A stretch of 64,000 nt of DNA from Acidipropionibacterium acidipropionici (GTDB taxonomy: Bacteria; Actinomycetota; Actinomycetes; Propionibacteriales; Propionibacteriaceae), in contig NZ_CP013126.1 of assembly GCF_001441165.1 (NCBI RefSeq), positions 1,641,551-1,705,550 on the forward strand, read 5' to 3'. Numbering within the stretch: the first letter of the stretch is position 1; the number at the start of each line of letters is the position of its first letter. The position numbers were made by a program, and so were the translations under genes. The notes below the pieces were generated by a model. The model saw only the letters and a program-made list of their open reading frames with translations, was not told the origin of the DNA and made no database searches. Below, piece by piece: positions 51,224 through 60,170 of the stretch.

Positions 51224-51841
51224 TCACACCCTCACCACGGCGTCGGCCCTGGATCTGGTGGAGCGGATGAGTGCAGCATTCCGCTCATCCGGCCCTCCCG
51301 CCCAGGCCACCGCGGCGTCGTGGGGCTTGCCGAAATGCTCGTGGCGGGCCACCAGCCGCCGCATCCTCACGTCCTCGTCCACATCGATGTACCAGGTCTC
51401 GGTCATCAGCCCGGGGATGAGATCCCAAGGTTCCGAATCAACCAGCAGGTAGTTCCCCTCGACGATCACCAGCGGCACATCCCGATCCACCGCGATCGCC
51501 CCGGCCACCCCGTTGTGCAGGTCCCGCCGGTATTCCGGCGCGTAGGTCACCGGCTCCTCAGCTGCGGCCAGTCGTCGTACCAGCGCCACGAACCCCCAGG
51601 CGTCGAAGGTGTCGGGGGCGCCCTTGCGGTCCGCCCGCCTCAACTCCTCCAGCCGCGACTGCGCCAGATGAAACCCGTCCATCGGCACCACGGCGGCCCG
51701 GTCCCCGAGAACGGCGCGGATCCTCGCCGACAGCGTGGACTTCCCGGCCCCCGGCTCCCCGGTGATCCCCACCAGACACCGACGTCCGGAGTCCGCGAGA
51801 GATCGCGCTCGGGCGATCGCCTCCTCGGTGGTCAGCTCCAT
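51224..51841 (-). CDS. Uridine-kinase-like P-loop nucleoside/sugar kinase
   Basis: This 205-residue P-loop kinase has G-I-T-G-E-P-G-A-G-K-S-T near residue 24, P-M-D-G-F-H-L near 54 (the uridine kinase/phosphoribulokinase-type Asp), and V-I-V-E-G-N-Y-L-L near 128. A lid segment has R-M-R-R-L-V-A-R-H near 158. The family also holds pantothenate kinase and fructose transport-linked kinases, and the substrate is undetermined. The start at 51841 has GAGGAGGC upstream. It is divergent from an FGGY sugar kinase, which hints at a sugar-related role. Confidence 0.85.
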   Translation of the reverse strand: MELTTEEAIARARSLADSGRRCLVGITGEPGAGKSTLSARIRAVLGDRAAVVPMDGFHLAQSRLEELRRADRKGAPDTFDAWGFVALVRRLAAAEEPVTYAPEYRRDLHNGVAGAIAVDRDVPLVIVEGNYLLVDSEPWDLIPGLMTETWYIDVDEDVRMRRLVARHEHFGKPHDAAVAWAGGPDERNAALIRSTRSRADAVVRV

Positions 51842-52041
51842 GGATGCCTCCTCGTCAATGGTGCACGAGTCAGCCTTGCACAACGACACCGCTCGTCTTG
51901 CCGGCCTGCTGAATCCCCGGTGCCGCCGAGCACCCTGCTAGTACTGTGTCCCCAACCTGTCAGCCGACTTCCCATCGCTGCGAAGCCGAATCCGTGATCG
52001 GCGCCGACCTCTGGCCGATCACTCCTCGAAGGAGAGACGCC

Positions 52042-53604
52042 ATGATTGACGAGGGACCATACCTTCTCGGCATCGACTACGGCACCGAGTCATGCCGGGT
52101 CGCGATCTTCGACCTTCGGGGCCATCCGCTGGCCTTCGCGGCGACCCCCTACAAGACCACTTTCCCGCACCCCGCCTGGGCCGAGCAGGATCCCGACGAG
52201 TGGTGGCTCGCCCTGCAGGCCTCCGCCCACCGGGCCATCGCCAACGCCGGCATCTCCCCGGCCTCCATCGCCGGCATCTCCTACGACGCCACGACCTTCA
52301 CCATGGTCTCGATGGACGCCAAGGGCGAGTCGATCCGCCCGGCCATCATGTGGATGGACAACCGCGCCACCGCCCAGGCCGCCCGCGCCGAGCAGTCCGA
52401 CTCGGTCGCCCGGCTGGTCAACAATGGCGGCAAGGGCGCCGCCCCAGCCGAGGCCTTCCCCTTCAAGGCGGCCTGGCTGAAGGAGAACGAACCGGAGAAC
52501 TACCGTCGCGCCGCCCATCTGGTCGACGCCGCCGACTGGCTCACCTACAAGCTCACCGGCGAGTGGACGATCAACATCCACTCCCACTCCCTGCGCAGCT
52601 ACTACAACCGGGCCCACGGCGGCTGGCCGGTCGACTTCTTCGAGACCGTCGGATGCGGGGATCTGCTCGAGAAGGTGCCCGAGAAGGTCCTCAACGTCGG
52701 TGACCGGGTCGGCACGCTGGCGTCGATCCCCGCCCAGTTGCTGGGTCTGCGACCCGGCATCCCGGTCGCCCAGGGGCTGTGCGACGCCGGTGCCGGCCAG
52801 ATCGGCCTGGGCGTCGTCGCCCCCGGCGACATGGCGCTGATCACCGGCTCCTCCCACGTCCTCTACGGCCAGATGACCGAGGAGATCCACGGCGAAGGAT
52901 TCTGGGGCTCCTACACCGACGCCGTGGTTCCCGGGCAGTACACGGTGGAGGGCTCCGGCGTCTCCACCGGATCGGTGCTCAAGTGGCTCAAGGACAACTT
53001 CGCCGCCGACATCTCGGCGGCCGCCGAGAAGGTCGGGCTCAACCCCTACGACGTCCTCAACGGGCAGTCCGCCGACATCCCGATCGGCTCGGACGGGCTC
53101 ATCGTCAACGAGTTCTTCCAGGGCAACCGCACCCCTTACACGGACTCGAAGGCCCGCGGCATCATGTGGGGCCTGTCGCTGGCCCACACCCCGGCCCACG
53201 TCTACCACGCCATCCAGGAGGCGATCGCCTTCGGCACAGCCAACAGCCTCCTCGCGATGACCGACGCCGGCTTCGGCCCCAAGAAGATGGTCGCCTGCGG
53301 CGGGGCGACCAAGAGCCGCGCCTGGATGCAGATGCACGCCGACGTCTCCGGAGTGCCGATCGCGCTCACCGAGGTGGGTGACGCCGTCGTGCTCGGCACC
53401 TGCATGGTCGCCGCCGTCGGGGCCGGCCTCTACAAGGATCTCGGCGAGGCCGCCGACAACATGGTCCACGAGATCGACGTCCTGGAGCCCGACGCCGGTC
53501 GCCACGTGGAGTACGGCTTCTACCTCGACCGGTACCGCCGCTCCTTCCCGCTCATGCAGTCCCTCATCCACGAGGTCGTCGACCACGAGGCGGCCAAGCA
53601 CTGA
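52042..53604 (+). CDS. FGGY-family carbohydrate kinase (ribulokinase-like)
   Basis: This 520-residue sugar kinase has the N-terminal phosphate loop L-G-I-D-Y-G-T-E-S-C-R near residue 9, D-N-R-A near 110, the catalytic Asp in C-D-A-G-A-G-Q-I-G-L near 252, and the adenosine site A-C-G-G-A-T-K-S near 418. The overall sequence is closest in feel to ribulokinase/ribitol-type kinases. It has GGAGAG upstream of the ATG at 52042 and about 200 bases of divergent promoter shared with the P-loop kinase. Confidence 0.88.
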   Translation: MIDEGPYLLGIDYGTESCRVAIFDLRGHPLAFAATPYKTTFPHPAWAEQDPDEWWLALQASAHRAIANAGISPASIAGISYDATTFTMVSMDAKGESIRPAIMWMDNRATAQAARAEQSDSVARLVNNGGKGAAPAEAFPFKAAWLKENEPENYRRAAHLVDAADWLTYKLTGEWTINIHSHSLRSYYNRAHGGWPVDFFETVGCGDLLEKVPEKVLNVGDRVGTLASIPAQLLGLRPGIPVAQGLCDAGAGQIGLGVVAPGDMALITGSSHVLYGQMTEEIHGEGFWGSYTDAVVPGQYTVEGSGVSTGSVLKWLKDNFAADISAAAEKVGLNPYDVLNGQSADIPIGSDGLIVNEFFQGNRTPYTDSKARGIMWGLSLAHTPAHVYHAIQEAIAFGTANSLLAMTDAGFGPKKMVACGGATKSRAWMQMHADVSGVPIALTEVGDAVVLGTCMVAAVGAGLYKDLGEAADNMVHEIDVLEPDAGRHVEYGFYLDRYRRSFPLMQSLIHEVVDHEAAKH

Positions 53605-53698
53605 GACTCCCTATCACATTGCAAGGCATTCGGTGGTATCGGGGCGACCCTCCCGGACGTGGGACGAGGTGGTGACACAGGGCCGCTACCCTGCCGCC

Positions 53699-54592
53699 AT
53701 GGCAACTTTCGATCCGGCCGATCTGACCCAGGTGCGGGCCGCCGCGGAGGCGGGCAAGCTCGCCCTGGGCCCGGGCCCCGATCTGCCCGTCGTCCTGGAG
53801 ACCGAACTCAGCGAGTTCGACCTGCACCCCGGCGCCCCGATCGTCCGGGTGCGGCTGCTCTCGACCACCCACGAGCCGGACGGCCTGCTCATCTACGTCC
53901 ACGGCGGGGGATGGGTGATGTACTCCATCGATCACTACGACCGGCTCGCCCGCCACCTCGCCGCCGAGACGGGGTGGGCGGTCGCGATGATCGACTACCC
54001 GCTGGCCCCGGAGCATCAGTTCCCAGAACCCTTCGAGTGCACCCGCGAGGCGGTGGCCTGGCTGCTGGGAGACGACGGCGAGGCCTGGCTGGTCAACGCG
54101 ATCCCGCCGCCCACCCGACGGGTGCTGGCCGGCGACTCGGCCGGCGGGAATATCGCCTCGGCATGCGCCCTGCACGGCCGGGAGTGGGACGTCGAACTGG
54201 ACGCCCAGCTGCTCGTCTATCCGGTGCTCGATCACGACCTGGACCGGCCCAGCTACTTCCACGCCCTCTTCCCGGCCGACATCGAGCGCGACGAGATGCG
54301 GGTCTGCTGGGACCTCTACTGCCCTGACAAGGCCCTTCGGGACACGCCGGAGGCCTCGCCGCTGCGAGCGCCGAGCCTGGCGGGCCTGCCGCCGACGATG
54401 CTCGTCACCGCCGAGGGGGACGTCCTCAACAGCGAGATCGAGGCCTACGCCGACCGCCTGCGCCGGGCCGGCGTCACGCTGACCACCGAGCACTTCGCCG
54501 GTATCGGTCACGGATGCCTCAACCTGTGGGGCCACTCGGCGGAGGTCGATCGGGTGATCGGAGAGATTGCGGCGTGGCTCAAGGACGTGTGA
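53699..54592 (+). CDS. HSL-family alpha/beta-hydrolase (esterase)
   Basis: This 297-residue hormone-sensitive-lipase-type carboxylesterase has the oxyanion motif H-G-G-G-W near residue 72, the nucleophile G-D-S-A-G-G near 145, Asp in T-A-E-G-D near 238 and His in G-I-G-H-G near 268. It hydrolyses short acyl esters in the cytoplasm. The start at 53699 leaves 94 bases after the FGGY kinase; no clear ribosome-binding site. Confidence 0.9.
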   Translation: MATFDPADLTQVRAAAEAGKLALGPGPDLPVVLETELSEFDLHPGAPIVRVRLLSTTHEPDGLLIYVHGGGWVMYSIDHYDRLARHLAAETGWAVAMIDYPLAPEHQFPEPFECTREAVAWLLGDDGEAWLVNAIPPPTRRVLAGDSAGGNIASACALHGREWDVELDAQLLVYPVLDHDLDRPSYFHALFPADIERDEMRVCWDLYCPDKALRDTPEASPLRAPSLAGLPPTMLVTAEGDVLNSEIEAYADRLRRAGVTLTTEHFAGIGHGCLNLWGHSAEVDRVIGEIAAWLKDV

Positions 54593-54598
54593 TCGCTG

Positions 54599-54642
54599 CT
54601 GTGTCGAGTTGATGCTGAATGACGGACATCAACTCGACACAG
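54599..54642. terminator. Bidirectional terminator hairpin
   Basis: CTGTGTCGAGTTGATG (54599-54614) and CATCAACTCGACACAG (54627-54642) are a perfect 16-base inverted repeat with a 12-base loop, between convergent esterase and FKBP genes. Confidence 0.92.
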
Positions 54643-54658
54643 CCTGCCGTCTGATCCC

Positions 54659-55024
54659 TCAGATCACGTTGACCAGGTCGCAGACGAAGACGAGGGTCTC
54701 CTTCGGGGCGATAACCCCGGGGATCCCCTGGGCGCCGTAGGCCTGGTCGAAGGGGATGACGAGCTTGCGGCGTCCACCCACCTTCATCCCCTGAACTCCC
54801 TTGTCCCAGCCGGGAATGACCTGGCCGACACCGAGCTGGAAGGTCAGCGGCTCACCGCGGTTGTAGGAGGCGTCGAACTCGCGCCCGTTGCTCAGGGCGA
54901 CGCCGACGTAGTGCACCTCGACGAGGTTTCCGGCCGCCGCCTCGTCGCCGTCGCCGACGGTGAGGTCCTCGATCACCAGGTCGTCGGGGGCGGAATCGGG
55001 CAGGGTCACTTCAGGCTTCTGCAT
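54659..55024 (-). CDS. FKBP-type peptidyl-prolyl isomerase
   Basis: This single-domain 121-residue FKBP has V-E-V-H-Y-V-G near residue 36, F-D-A-S-Y-N-R-G-E-P near 50, V-I-P-G-W-D-K-G-V-Q-G-M near 69 and a C-terminal L-V-F-V-C-D-L. There is no signal peptide, so it is cytoplasmic. It catalyses Xaa-Pro isomerisation in protein folding. Start at 55024. Confidence 0.93.
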   Translation of the reverse strand: MQKPEVTLPDSAPDDLVIEDLTVGDGDEAAAGNLVEVHYVGVALSNGREFDASYNRGEPLTFQLGVGQVIPGWDKGVQGMKVGGRRKLVIPFDQAYGAQGIPGVIAPKETLVFVCDLVNVI

Positions 55025-55074
55025 GGCGACAAGGGTACGGGGTCCGACGACGTCGGCACGACCGCGCACCGGCC

Positions 55075-55893
55075 TCAGCCGAGATTGCGGAAGACCGGCA
55101 CACGGCTGGTCGAGGCCTCGGGGACATACCTGTACCCGCCCTCGTCGAAGCGCTGGATCGCCCGCGCCGAGCGCACCCGCCCGCGCACCAGCCATCCCGC
55201 CATGAGGCCGCGGGCCCGTTTGGCGCTGAAGGAGATCACCTTCCACCGCCCGCTGCGGTCGCGGTCCTCGAAACGGGGGGAGACCACCTTGGCGCCGAGC
55301 CCCGGGATGCTGCGGTTGCTCTCCTCGAAGAGGCGGGACAGCCCGTCGAGGTCCACCGCCGCCGAGTACTCGGCCGAGGCGAGGTCGACGATCACCTTCG
55401 GCCCGGGGGAATCGGCGAGGTCCTCGGCGACAGCCCTGGTCAGACGCGGTTTCCAGAAGGAGTACAGGTCGGGGCCGCGGTCATTGGCGACCCTCACCCC
55501 CATCTCTAGGCGGTAGGGCTGGATGAGATCCAGGGGGCGCAGGATCCCGTAGAGCCCCGACAGGATCCGCAGCGTCTTGCCGGCCTCCGTCCAGTCCCGG
55601 GCGTCGAAGGTGCGCGGCGCCATCGCCTGGTACACCGCACCGTTGAAGGTGAGCCCGGCCGGCCGTGCGTTGCGTGGGGTGAACGGCGTCGAGAAGTCGC
55701 GGTAGCGGTCGGCATTGAGCACCGCCAGCTCCTCGGAGATCCCCATCAGCCCTCGCAGCTCGGCGACCGTCTTCCCCCGCATCACCTCGATGAGCCGCTC
55801 CGACTGGTCCAGGTAGCGGGGGAGGGTGGACCTGCGGATGGTCAGGGGCGAGTCCAGATCAAGCGATTTGGCGGGGGAGACGAGGATCAGCAC
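55075..55893 (-). CDS. yaaA: YaaA-family peroxide-stress protein
   Basis: This DUF328/YaaA protein of about 272 residues starts L-I-L-V-S-P-A-K-S-L-D from a GTG at 55893, the usual beginning of the family. Other landmarks are A-D-R-Y-R-D-F near 60, L-S-G-L-Y-G-I-L-R-P-L-D near 112 and the C-terminal S-F-S-A-K-R-A-R-G-L-M. Escherichia coli YaaA lowers free iron and limits Fenton damage during H2O2 stress, and binds DNA. It lies 50 bases upstream of FKBP in the same direction. Confidence 0.9.
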   Translation of the reverse strand: MLILVSPAKSLDLDSPLTIRRSTLPRYLDQSERLIEVMRGKTVAELRGLMGISEELAVLNADRYRDFSTPFTPRNARPAGLTFNGAVYQAMAPRTFDARDWTEAGKTLRILSGLYGILRPLDLIQPYRLEMGVRVANDRGPDLYSFWKPRLTRAVAEDLADSPGPKVIVDLASAEYSAAVDLDGLSRLFEESNRSIPGLGAKVVSPRFEDRDRSGRWKVISFSAKRARGLMAGWLVRGRVRSARAIQRFDEGGYRYVPEASTSRVPVFRNLG

Positions 55894-55924
55894 TCCCCGA
55901 ACCTTAGCCAAGACCCACCGGCCG

Positions 55925-55969
55925 AACGGCTCCTCCGCCACGGGATCCTCCCGTGGCGGACGAGCCGTT
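55925..55969. terminator. Hairpin after the PAP2 gene
   Basis: AACGGCTCCTCCGCCACGGG... (55925-55945) pairs with 55949-55969, one mismatch in 21 and a 3-base loop. It lies downstream of the leftward PAP2 phosphatase and just before yaaA. Confidence 0.85.
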
Positions 55970-55998
55970 GAGCAGTTGCGGAGAAGTGGAGGAGCCGA

Positions 55999-57603
55999 TC
56001 ACTCCCCGGTGGAGGGGAGCCCCGGCCGGCTCGGGTCCGTGGAGCCGGAGGGGTTGTGCGAGGGCGTGGGCGTCGGGGCGGGGGTGGTGTCCCCGGCCTT
56101 GAGCACCTGGGCCTTCCCTCCCGTCGACAGCACCTTCACCGAGCCGTCGGCGGCGACCTGAACCTTCGCCGAGGTGGCGGCCGCCAGGTTGAGCCGCTGC
56201 CAGGATCCCTTGTCCGACTGGTCCAGAGGGTTGCCCGAGGTGGTCTCGGTGGCCGCCAGGACCTGCCGCCGCTGGGACGCGGTGAGGGTCGGGAAGGCGG
56301 TCAGCAGCAGGTTCTCAGCATTGGTGGGGACCGACGCCGCCCGCTGCGTGGAGGCGGTGGGGGTGAACCCGTAGTTCAGCCGCTCGGTGTACACCTTGAC
56401 CGCCGAGGAGCGGTCGGTGACGATCTGGCTGGTTCCGCCCGGGATCGCCTTGCCGCCGTAGGGATTGTCGGTGTACGCGGTGTCCTTGGCCACGCAGTCG
56501 GCCAGGGTGCCGCCGCACTGGGCCTGGAGGTAGCTCACCAGTTCCTTGCGGGCCGGCTCGAGCACCTTGCTGCGGTAGGTCGCGTCGGACCAGCGGCTGG
56601 TGAGGGCCGCCTCCCCGTCGATGCGCCCGCCCTCGATGTCCAGCGGGTAGTGGACGCCGAGGACGATCCGGTTGTTGCCGGCCTCAGAGGTCCTGGCGAG
56701 GATCTCGGGCGCCAGTTCGGGGAGCAGCGTCGCCAGGGTGATCCCGGCCTGGTAGGCCGTGGTGGTGTGGCCGCTGGGGAAGGCGCCGCCGGTGCAGATG
56801 CCCTCCTGGCCGTACTCGGCGTCGAGCTTGACGTCGGAGGCGGCGAAGTCGTGACTGGCATCGACCGTGGCCGGAACCCGGGTGATCTTGAGCTTGCCGG
56901 TGCGGGTGGCCCAGGAGGTGGCCTTGCGGTTGGCCGTGAGGGAGGAGGCGTTGACCTTGCTCGGATCGCAGGCCTTCTCGTCGCCCTTCACCGCGGTCGA
57001 GGAGGCCGACGGAGCCAGGAAGGGGCGCGGGTAGCTGAAGGTCTTCTTGGCCGCCCCGGTGTCGACATAGGCGCCGGAGGTGCCGTCGGTGCTGTTGATG
57101 AGGGCGTCGACCTTGGGCAGCTTGTTGGTGATCCTGCCCTGGGCGTAGATCTGGCCGAGCTTGGTGCCCAGGCCATCGGCGATCGAGATGGACTGGTCAT
57201 AGCCGGAGCCGTCGTCGCCCTTGTACTCTGCGTTCTGCAGCGCCCGGAACTGCTGCCTCTTGGTGGCGTTCTGGTTGATCCAGCTGGTGAGCCGGTCGTT
57301 CCACTGAAGGGTCTTGGCGTCGCGCACTGTGCCGTGCAGGTCGTTCTTGCCCGTCGACGTCCACAGCGCGTTGTAGCCGCCCAGGGCGGTGAGCAGGTCG
57401 GGCGGATTGTCGTCGCTGGGGTAGCCGGCGGCATGGGCGATGCCGGCCGACGACAGGATCGACGCCGCCGCGGCCAGGGCGGCGACGAATGCGGTGGTGG
57501 CGGTGCGCAGACGTCGTGGCCTGCGGGTGGTGTCAGTGTGGTGATGCTCTGGGTGTTCAGGTTCTGCGAGGTCGGATTCTCTGCGGTCGGCGGAATCGGT
57601 CAT
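55999..57603 (-). CDS. Secreted PAP2-family acid phosphatase ending in LPSTGE
   Basis: This 534-residue protein has a signal peptide (basic R-R-P-R-R-L-R near 28, hydrophobic stretch, cleavage after A-H-A near 58). Its acid-phosphatase motifs are K-K-T-F-S-Y-P-R-P near 168, F-P-S-G-H-T near 275 and N-R-I-V-L-G-V-H-Y-P-L-D near 312, the three conserved PAP2/class A signatures. A Pro/Thr-rich linker ends in L-P-S-T-G-E and the gene stops there. A sortase signal would need a membrane helix and basic tail after L-P-x-T-G; none is present, so wall anchoring is doubtful. Confidence 0.88.
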   Translation of the reverse strand: MTDSADRRESDLAEPEHPEHHHTDTTRRPRRLRTATTAFVAALAAAASILSSAGIAHAAGYPSDDNPPDLLTALGGYNALWTSTGKNDLHGTVRDAKTLQWNDRLTSWINQNATKRQQFRALQNAEYKGDDGSGYDQSISIADGLGTKLGQIYAQGRITNKLPKVDALINSTDGTSGAYVDTGAAKKTFSYPRPFLAPSASSTAVKGDEKACDPSKVNASSLTANRKATSWATRTGKLKITRVPATVDASHDFAASDVKLDAEYGQEGICTGGAFPSGHTTTAYQAGITLATLLPELAPEILARTSEAGNNRIVLGVHYPLDIEGGRIDGEAALTSRWSDATYRSKVLEPARKELVSYLQAQCGGTLADCVAKDTAYTDNPYGGKAIPGGTSQIVTDRSSAVKVYTERLNYGFTPTASTQRAASVPTNAENLLLTAFPTLTASQRRQVLAATETTSGNPLDQSDKGSWQRLNLAAATSAKVQVAADGSVKVLSTGGKAQVLKAGDTTPAPTPTPSHNPSGSTDPSRPGLPSTGE

Positions 57604-57823
57604 TCCTCGGGTCCCTCCAAGGATTCTGGGGTCCCTGTCTGGGACCCATCCCGCTGGACGCTAGTGACTGTGAACGCACCTTCGGTGACCTGCAGGTGAC
57701 CTGAGGGTGACAAGGTGCGACACCTTGCCGGTGAGGCGTGTTGCCTCAATGGAGGGATGGGCCTTGGACCGATCCCGGGTGTTTCTGCGCACGGCTGCCA
57801 CCAGATACCTCTACCGTCGTGTC

Positions 57824-58888
57824 ATGCCCCGTCTCATCGCCAAGCCGTTGCGGCTGCTCCTCGCCATGTTGCTCGTCGCCACGGCCCTGGGAGCGGCGCC
57901 GACGTCGACGGCGGTGGCCTGCGCCTGCGGCGGCATCGCCACCGATCCGGGTTCGAATGCGAAGGTCTATGACGAGGCGGCCGTCATCTGGACCGACGGG
58001 CGAAGCGAGCGCATCGACATGACCCTGTCCATGACCGGGGACCCGTCGTCGGCCGCCTGGCTGATGCCCGCTCCCGCCGGCGCGAAGCTGTCGTCGGGCG
58101 CCAGCGGGGTGATGTCCCGGCTCGACGCCGCAGCGGCGCCGAAGATCGTCACGAAGAAGAAGTACCGCCTGAGCATGGGTTTCGGCGAGTCCGGAAACCG
58201 GGGGGTCAGCCAGGCTCCGGGCGGTGCCCACGTGGAGTCCCACGTCCGGATCGGGCCCTTCGACGTCACCACCCTCTCGGGGACCAGCGCCACCGGTGTC
58301 AACGACTGGCTGGTCGCCAACGGTTTCGGGGCGCGCAACGAGCTGCTGCCGATGTTCCAGAGCTATCTGGACCAGCACTGGCGGATCAACGCCGTCAAGC
58401 TCGTACCCGAGCAGGCCAGTACCCTCGGCCGGACCCTTCCGCCGCTGCGCATGGCCTTCCCGACCCGAAAAGTGGTCTACCCGATGAAACTGTCGGGGGC
58501 CGCCACCGTGGCGCAGCAGGTGCGCATCCACCTGCTGGCGGCCCGGCGGATGGAGATCGGCACCCAGGCCGCTCCGAGCAAGCCCCTGCGACTCGACTTC
58601 TCAGGCGCGATCCCGGCGTCGACCGCCGGTCTGGATCACGGTCTGGTGCCGGGACACGGAGACCAGGTGTGGCTGACGTCCTGGTCGGGGGCGCTGCCGC
58701 CGCGCACCATCACCGACGACTACGACTTCAAGGCCTCCGCCACCTCCTCCGGGTACCGGCGTCAGATCACCCGCACCGAGTACGTCGACGTCCCCGTTCT
58801 CGGCATCATGCTCGCCCTGATACCGGTCGGGCTGCTTATCGCCCTGGGCCTGGCGCTGCTCTACTCCCGGCAGAAGAAGAGGCTCTGA
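57824..58888 (+). CDS. DUF2330 secreted/membrane protein
   Basis: This 354-residue protein has an N-terminal signal peptide ending near the C-A-C-G-G motif (residues about 30-35), the start typical of DUF2330. A large extracytoplasmic domain follows, then one C-terminal membrane helix (about 322-345) and a basic R-Q-K-K-R-L tail, i.e. a type I topology. The cysteine pair at the mature N terminus could be structural or lipid-modified. Function unknown. ATG chosen at 57824 because it starts the signal peptide cleanly. Confidence 0.82.
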   Translation: MPRLIAKPLRLLLAMLLVATALGAAPTSTAVACACGGIATDPGSNAKVYDEAAVIWTDGRSERIDMTLSMTGDPSSAAWLMPAPAGAKLSSGASGVMSRLDAAAAPKIVTKKKYRLSMGFGESGNRGVSQAPGGAHVESHVRIGPFDVTTLSGTSATGVNDWLVANGFGARNELLPMFQSYLDQHWRINAVKLVPEQASTLGRTLPPLRMAFPTRKVVYPMKLSGAATVAQQVRIHLLAARRMEIGTQAAPSKPLRLDFSGAIPASTAGLDHGLVPGHGDQVWLTSWSGALPPRTITDDYDFKASATSSGYRRQITRTEYVDVPVLGIMLALIPVGLLIALGLALLYSRQKKRL

Positions 58889-58917
58889 GCCCAGTACCCG
58901 GAACTACACGGGCATTT

Positions 58918-58975
58918 CAGCGAGACGTGGGGGGTCCGGGACAAGAATCTGTCCCGAACCCCCCACGTCTCGCTG
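58918..58975. terminator. 26-bp near-perfect hairpin
   Basis: CAGCGAGACGTGGGGGGTCC... (58918-58943) pairs with 58950-58975, one mismatch in 26, 6-base loop. It lies between the convergent DUF2330 and oppF genes. Confidence 0.92.
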
Positions 58976-59002
58976 ATTAGCACGGTCTCGCTGATTAGCA
59001 CG
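58967..59002. repeat. 18-bp tandem duplication
   Basis: GTCTCGCTGATTAGCACG occurs twice in direct succession (58967-58984 and 58985-59002), beginning inside the right arm of the hairpin. Confidence 0.95.
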
Positions 59003-59048
59003 GATCAGCAGAGGTACCGGTCAAGGACCGGTCCTGCTACCGGCCCGA

Positions 59049-60170
59049 TCAGCCCAGGTGGTCGGCCTCGGTGATCTCATCGGCGGCCTGCGAGAACAGC
59101 TCGGCGAAGATGCAGGCCGAGTCGTGGCCCCCGGCTCCGTCGTCACGGCGGATCAGCTCCGGATCGGTCGTGGAGCACTCGGGCTGGGCCCGCCAGCACC
59201 GGGTGTGGAACCGGCACCCCGACGGCGGATTGGCCGGCGAGGGCACGTCTCCGTGCAGGACGATGAGCTCGCGCTTGTCGCGGGCCGACGGGTCGGGCAC
59301 CGGTACCGCCGACATGAGCGCCTGGGTGTAGGGGTGGGTGGACCTGTCGTAGATCTGATCCTCGTCGCCCATCTCCATGAACTTGCCCAGGTACATCACG
59401 CCCACCCGGTCGGAAATGTGGCGCACCACCGAGAGGTCGTGGGCGATGAACACGTAGGCCAGGTCCAGCTCCTGCTGGAGCTTGACCAGCAGGTTCACGA
59501 CCTGCGCCTGCACCGACACGTCGAGGGCCGAGACCGGCTCGTCGCACACCAGCACCTTCGGGTTCAGCGCGATGCCCCGGGCGATGCCGATGCGCTGGCG
59601 CTGGCCGCCGGAGAACTCGTGCGGATAGCGGTTGATGTGCTCGGGGTTGAGGCCCACCAGATCCAGCAGCTCCTTGACCCGCTCCCGGCGCTTGCCGGCC
59701 GGCACGACGTCAGGATGGATCTTGAACGGCTCGGCGATGATGTCGCCGACCGTCTTGCGGGGATCCAGTGAGGTGTAGGGGTCCTGGAAGACGATCTGGA
59801 TGTCGCGGCGCAGTTTGCGCAGCGCCGACCCCTTGAGGTCGGTGACCTCCTGGCCCTGGAACCTGATCGACCCGGAGGTCGGCGGCTCCAGGCGCACCAG
59901 CAGTCGCCCCAGCGTCGACTTTCCGCAGCCCGACTCGCCGACGATGCCCAGCGTCTCGCCGGGGAAGAGGTCGAAGGAGACCCCGTCCACGGCCTTGACA
60001 TGGCCCACCGTGTGCCGGATCACCCCGCTGGTCAGCGGGTAGTACTTCGTGACGTCGCGCACCGACAGGATCGGGTCGATCCCCTCGTGACGGGAGGCCC
60101 TGGTGGGGCCCTCCTCGATGGCGGTTCCGTTCAGGCCCGACGCGGCCGGCATCTGATCAGACTCGCTCAC
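59049..60170 (-). CDS. oppF: Oligopeptide ABC transporter ATPase OppF/DppF
   Basis: This 373-residue ABC ATPase has Walker A G-E-S-G-C-G-K-S-T near residue 80, signature S-G-G-Q-R-Q-R near 184, Walker B V-L-V-C-D-E-P-V-S-A-L-D near 206 and the H-loop A-H-D-L. The C-terminal oligopeptide-type extension carries the C-x-x-x..C cysteines (H-T-R-C-W). It pairs with OppD. It overlaps oppD by 14 bases and is the last gene of the operon. Confidence 0.95.
   Translation of the reverse strand: MSESDQMPAASGLNGTAIEEGPTRASRHEGIDPILSVRDVTKYYPLTSGVIRHTVGHVKAVDGVSFDLFPGETLGIVGESGCGKSTLGRLLVRLEPPTSGSIRFQGQEVTDLKGSALRKLRRDIQIVFQDPYTSLDPRKTVGDIIAEPFKIHPDVVPAGKRRERVKELLDLVGLNPEHINRYPHEFSGGQRQRIGIARGIALNPKVLVCDEPVSALDVSVQAQVVNLLVKLQQELDLAYVFIAHDLSVVRHISDRVGVMYLGKFMEMGDEDQIYDRSTHPYTQALMSAVPVPDPSARDKRELIVLHGDVPSPANPPSGCRFHTRCWRAQPECSTTDPELIRRDDGAGGHDSACIFAELFSQAADEITEADHLG

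Noticed and set aside
55075-58888. yaaA, PAP2 and DUF2330 as a functional cluster
   Set aside because: Genes differ in direction, are separated by terminator hairpins and share no pathway.
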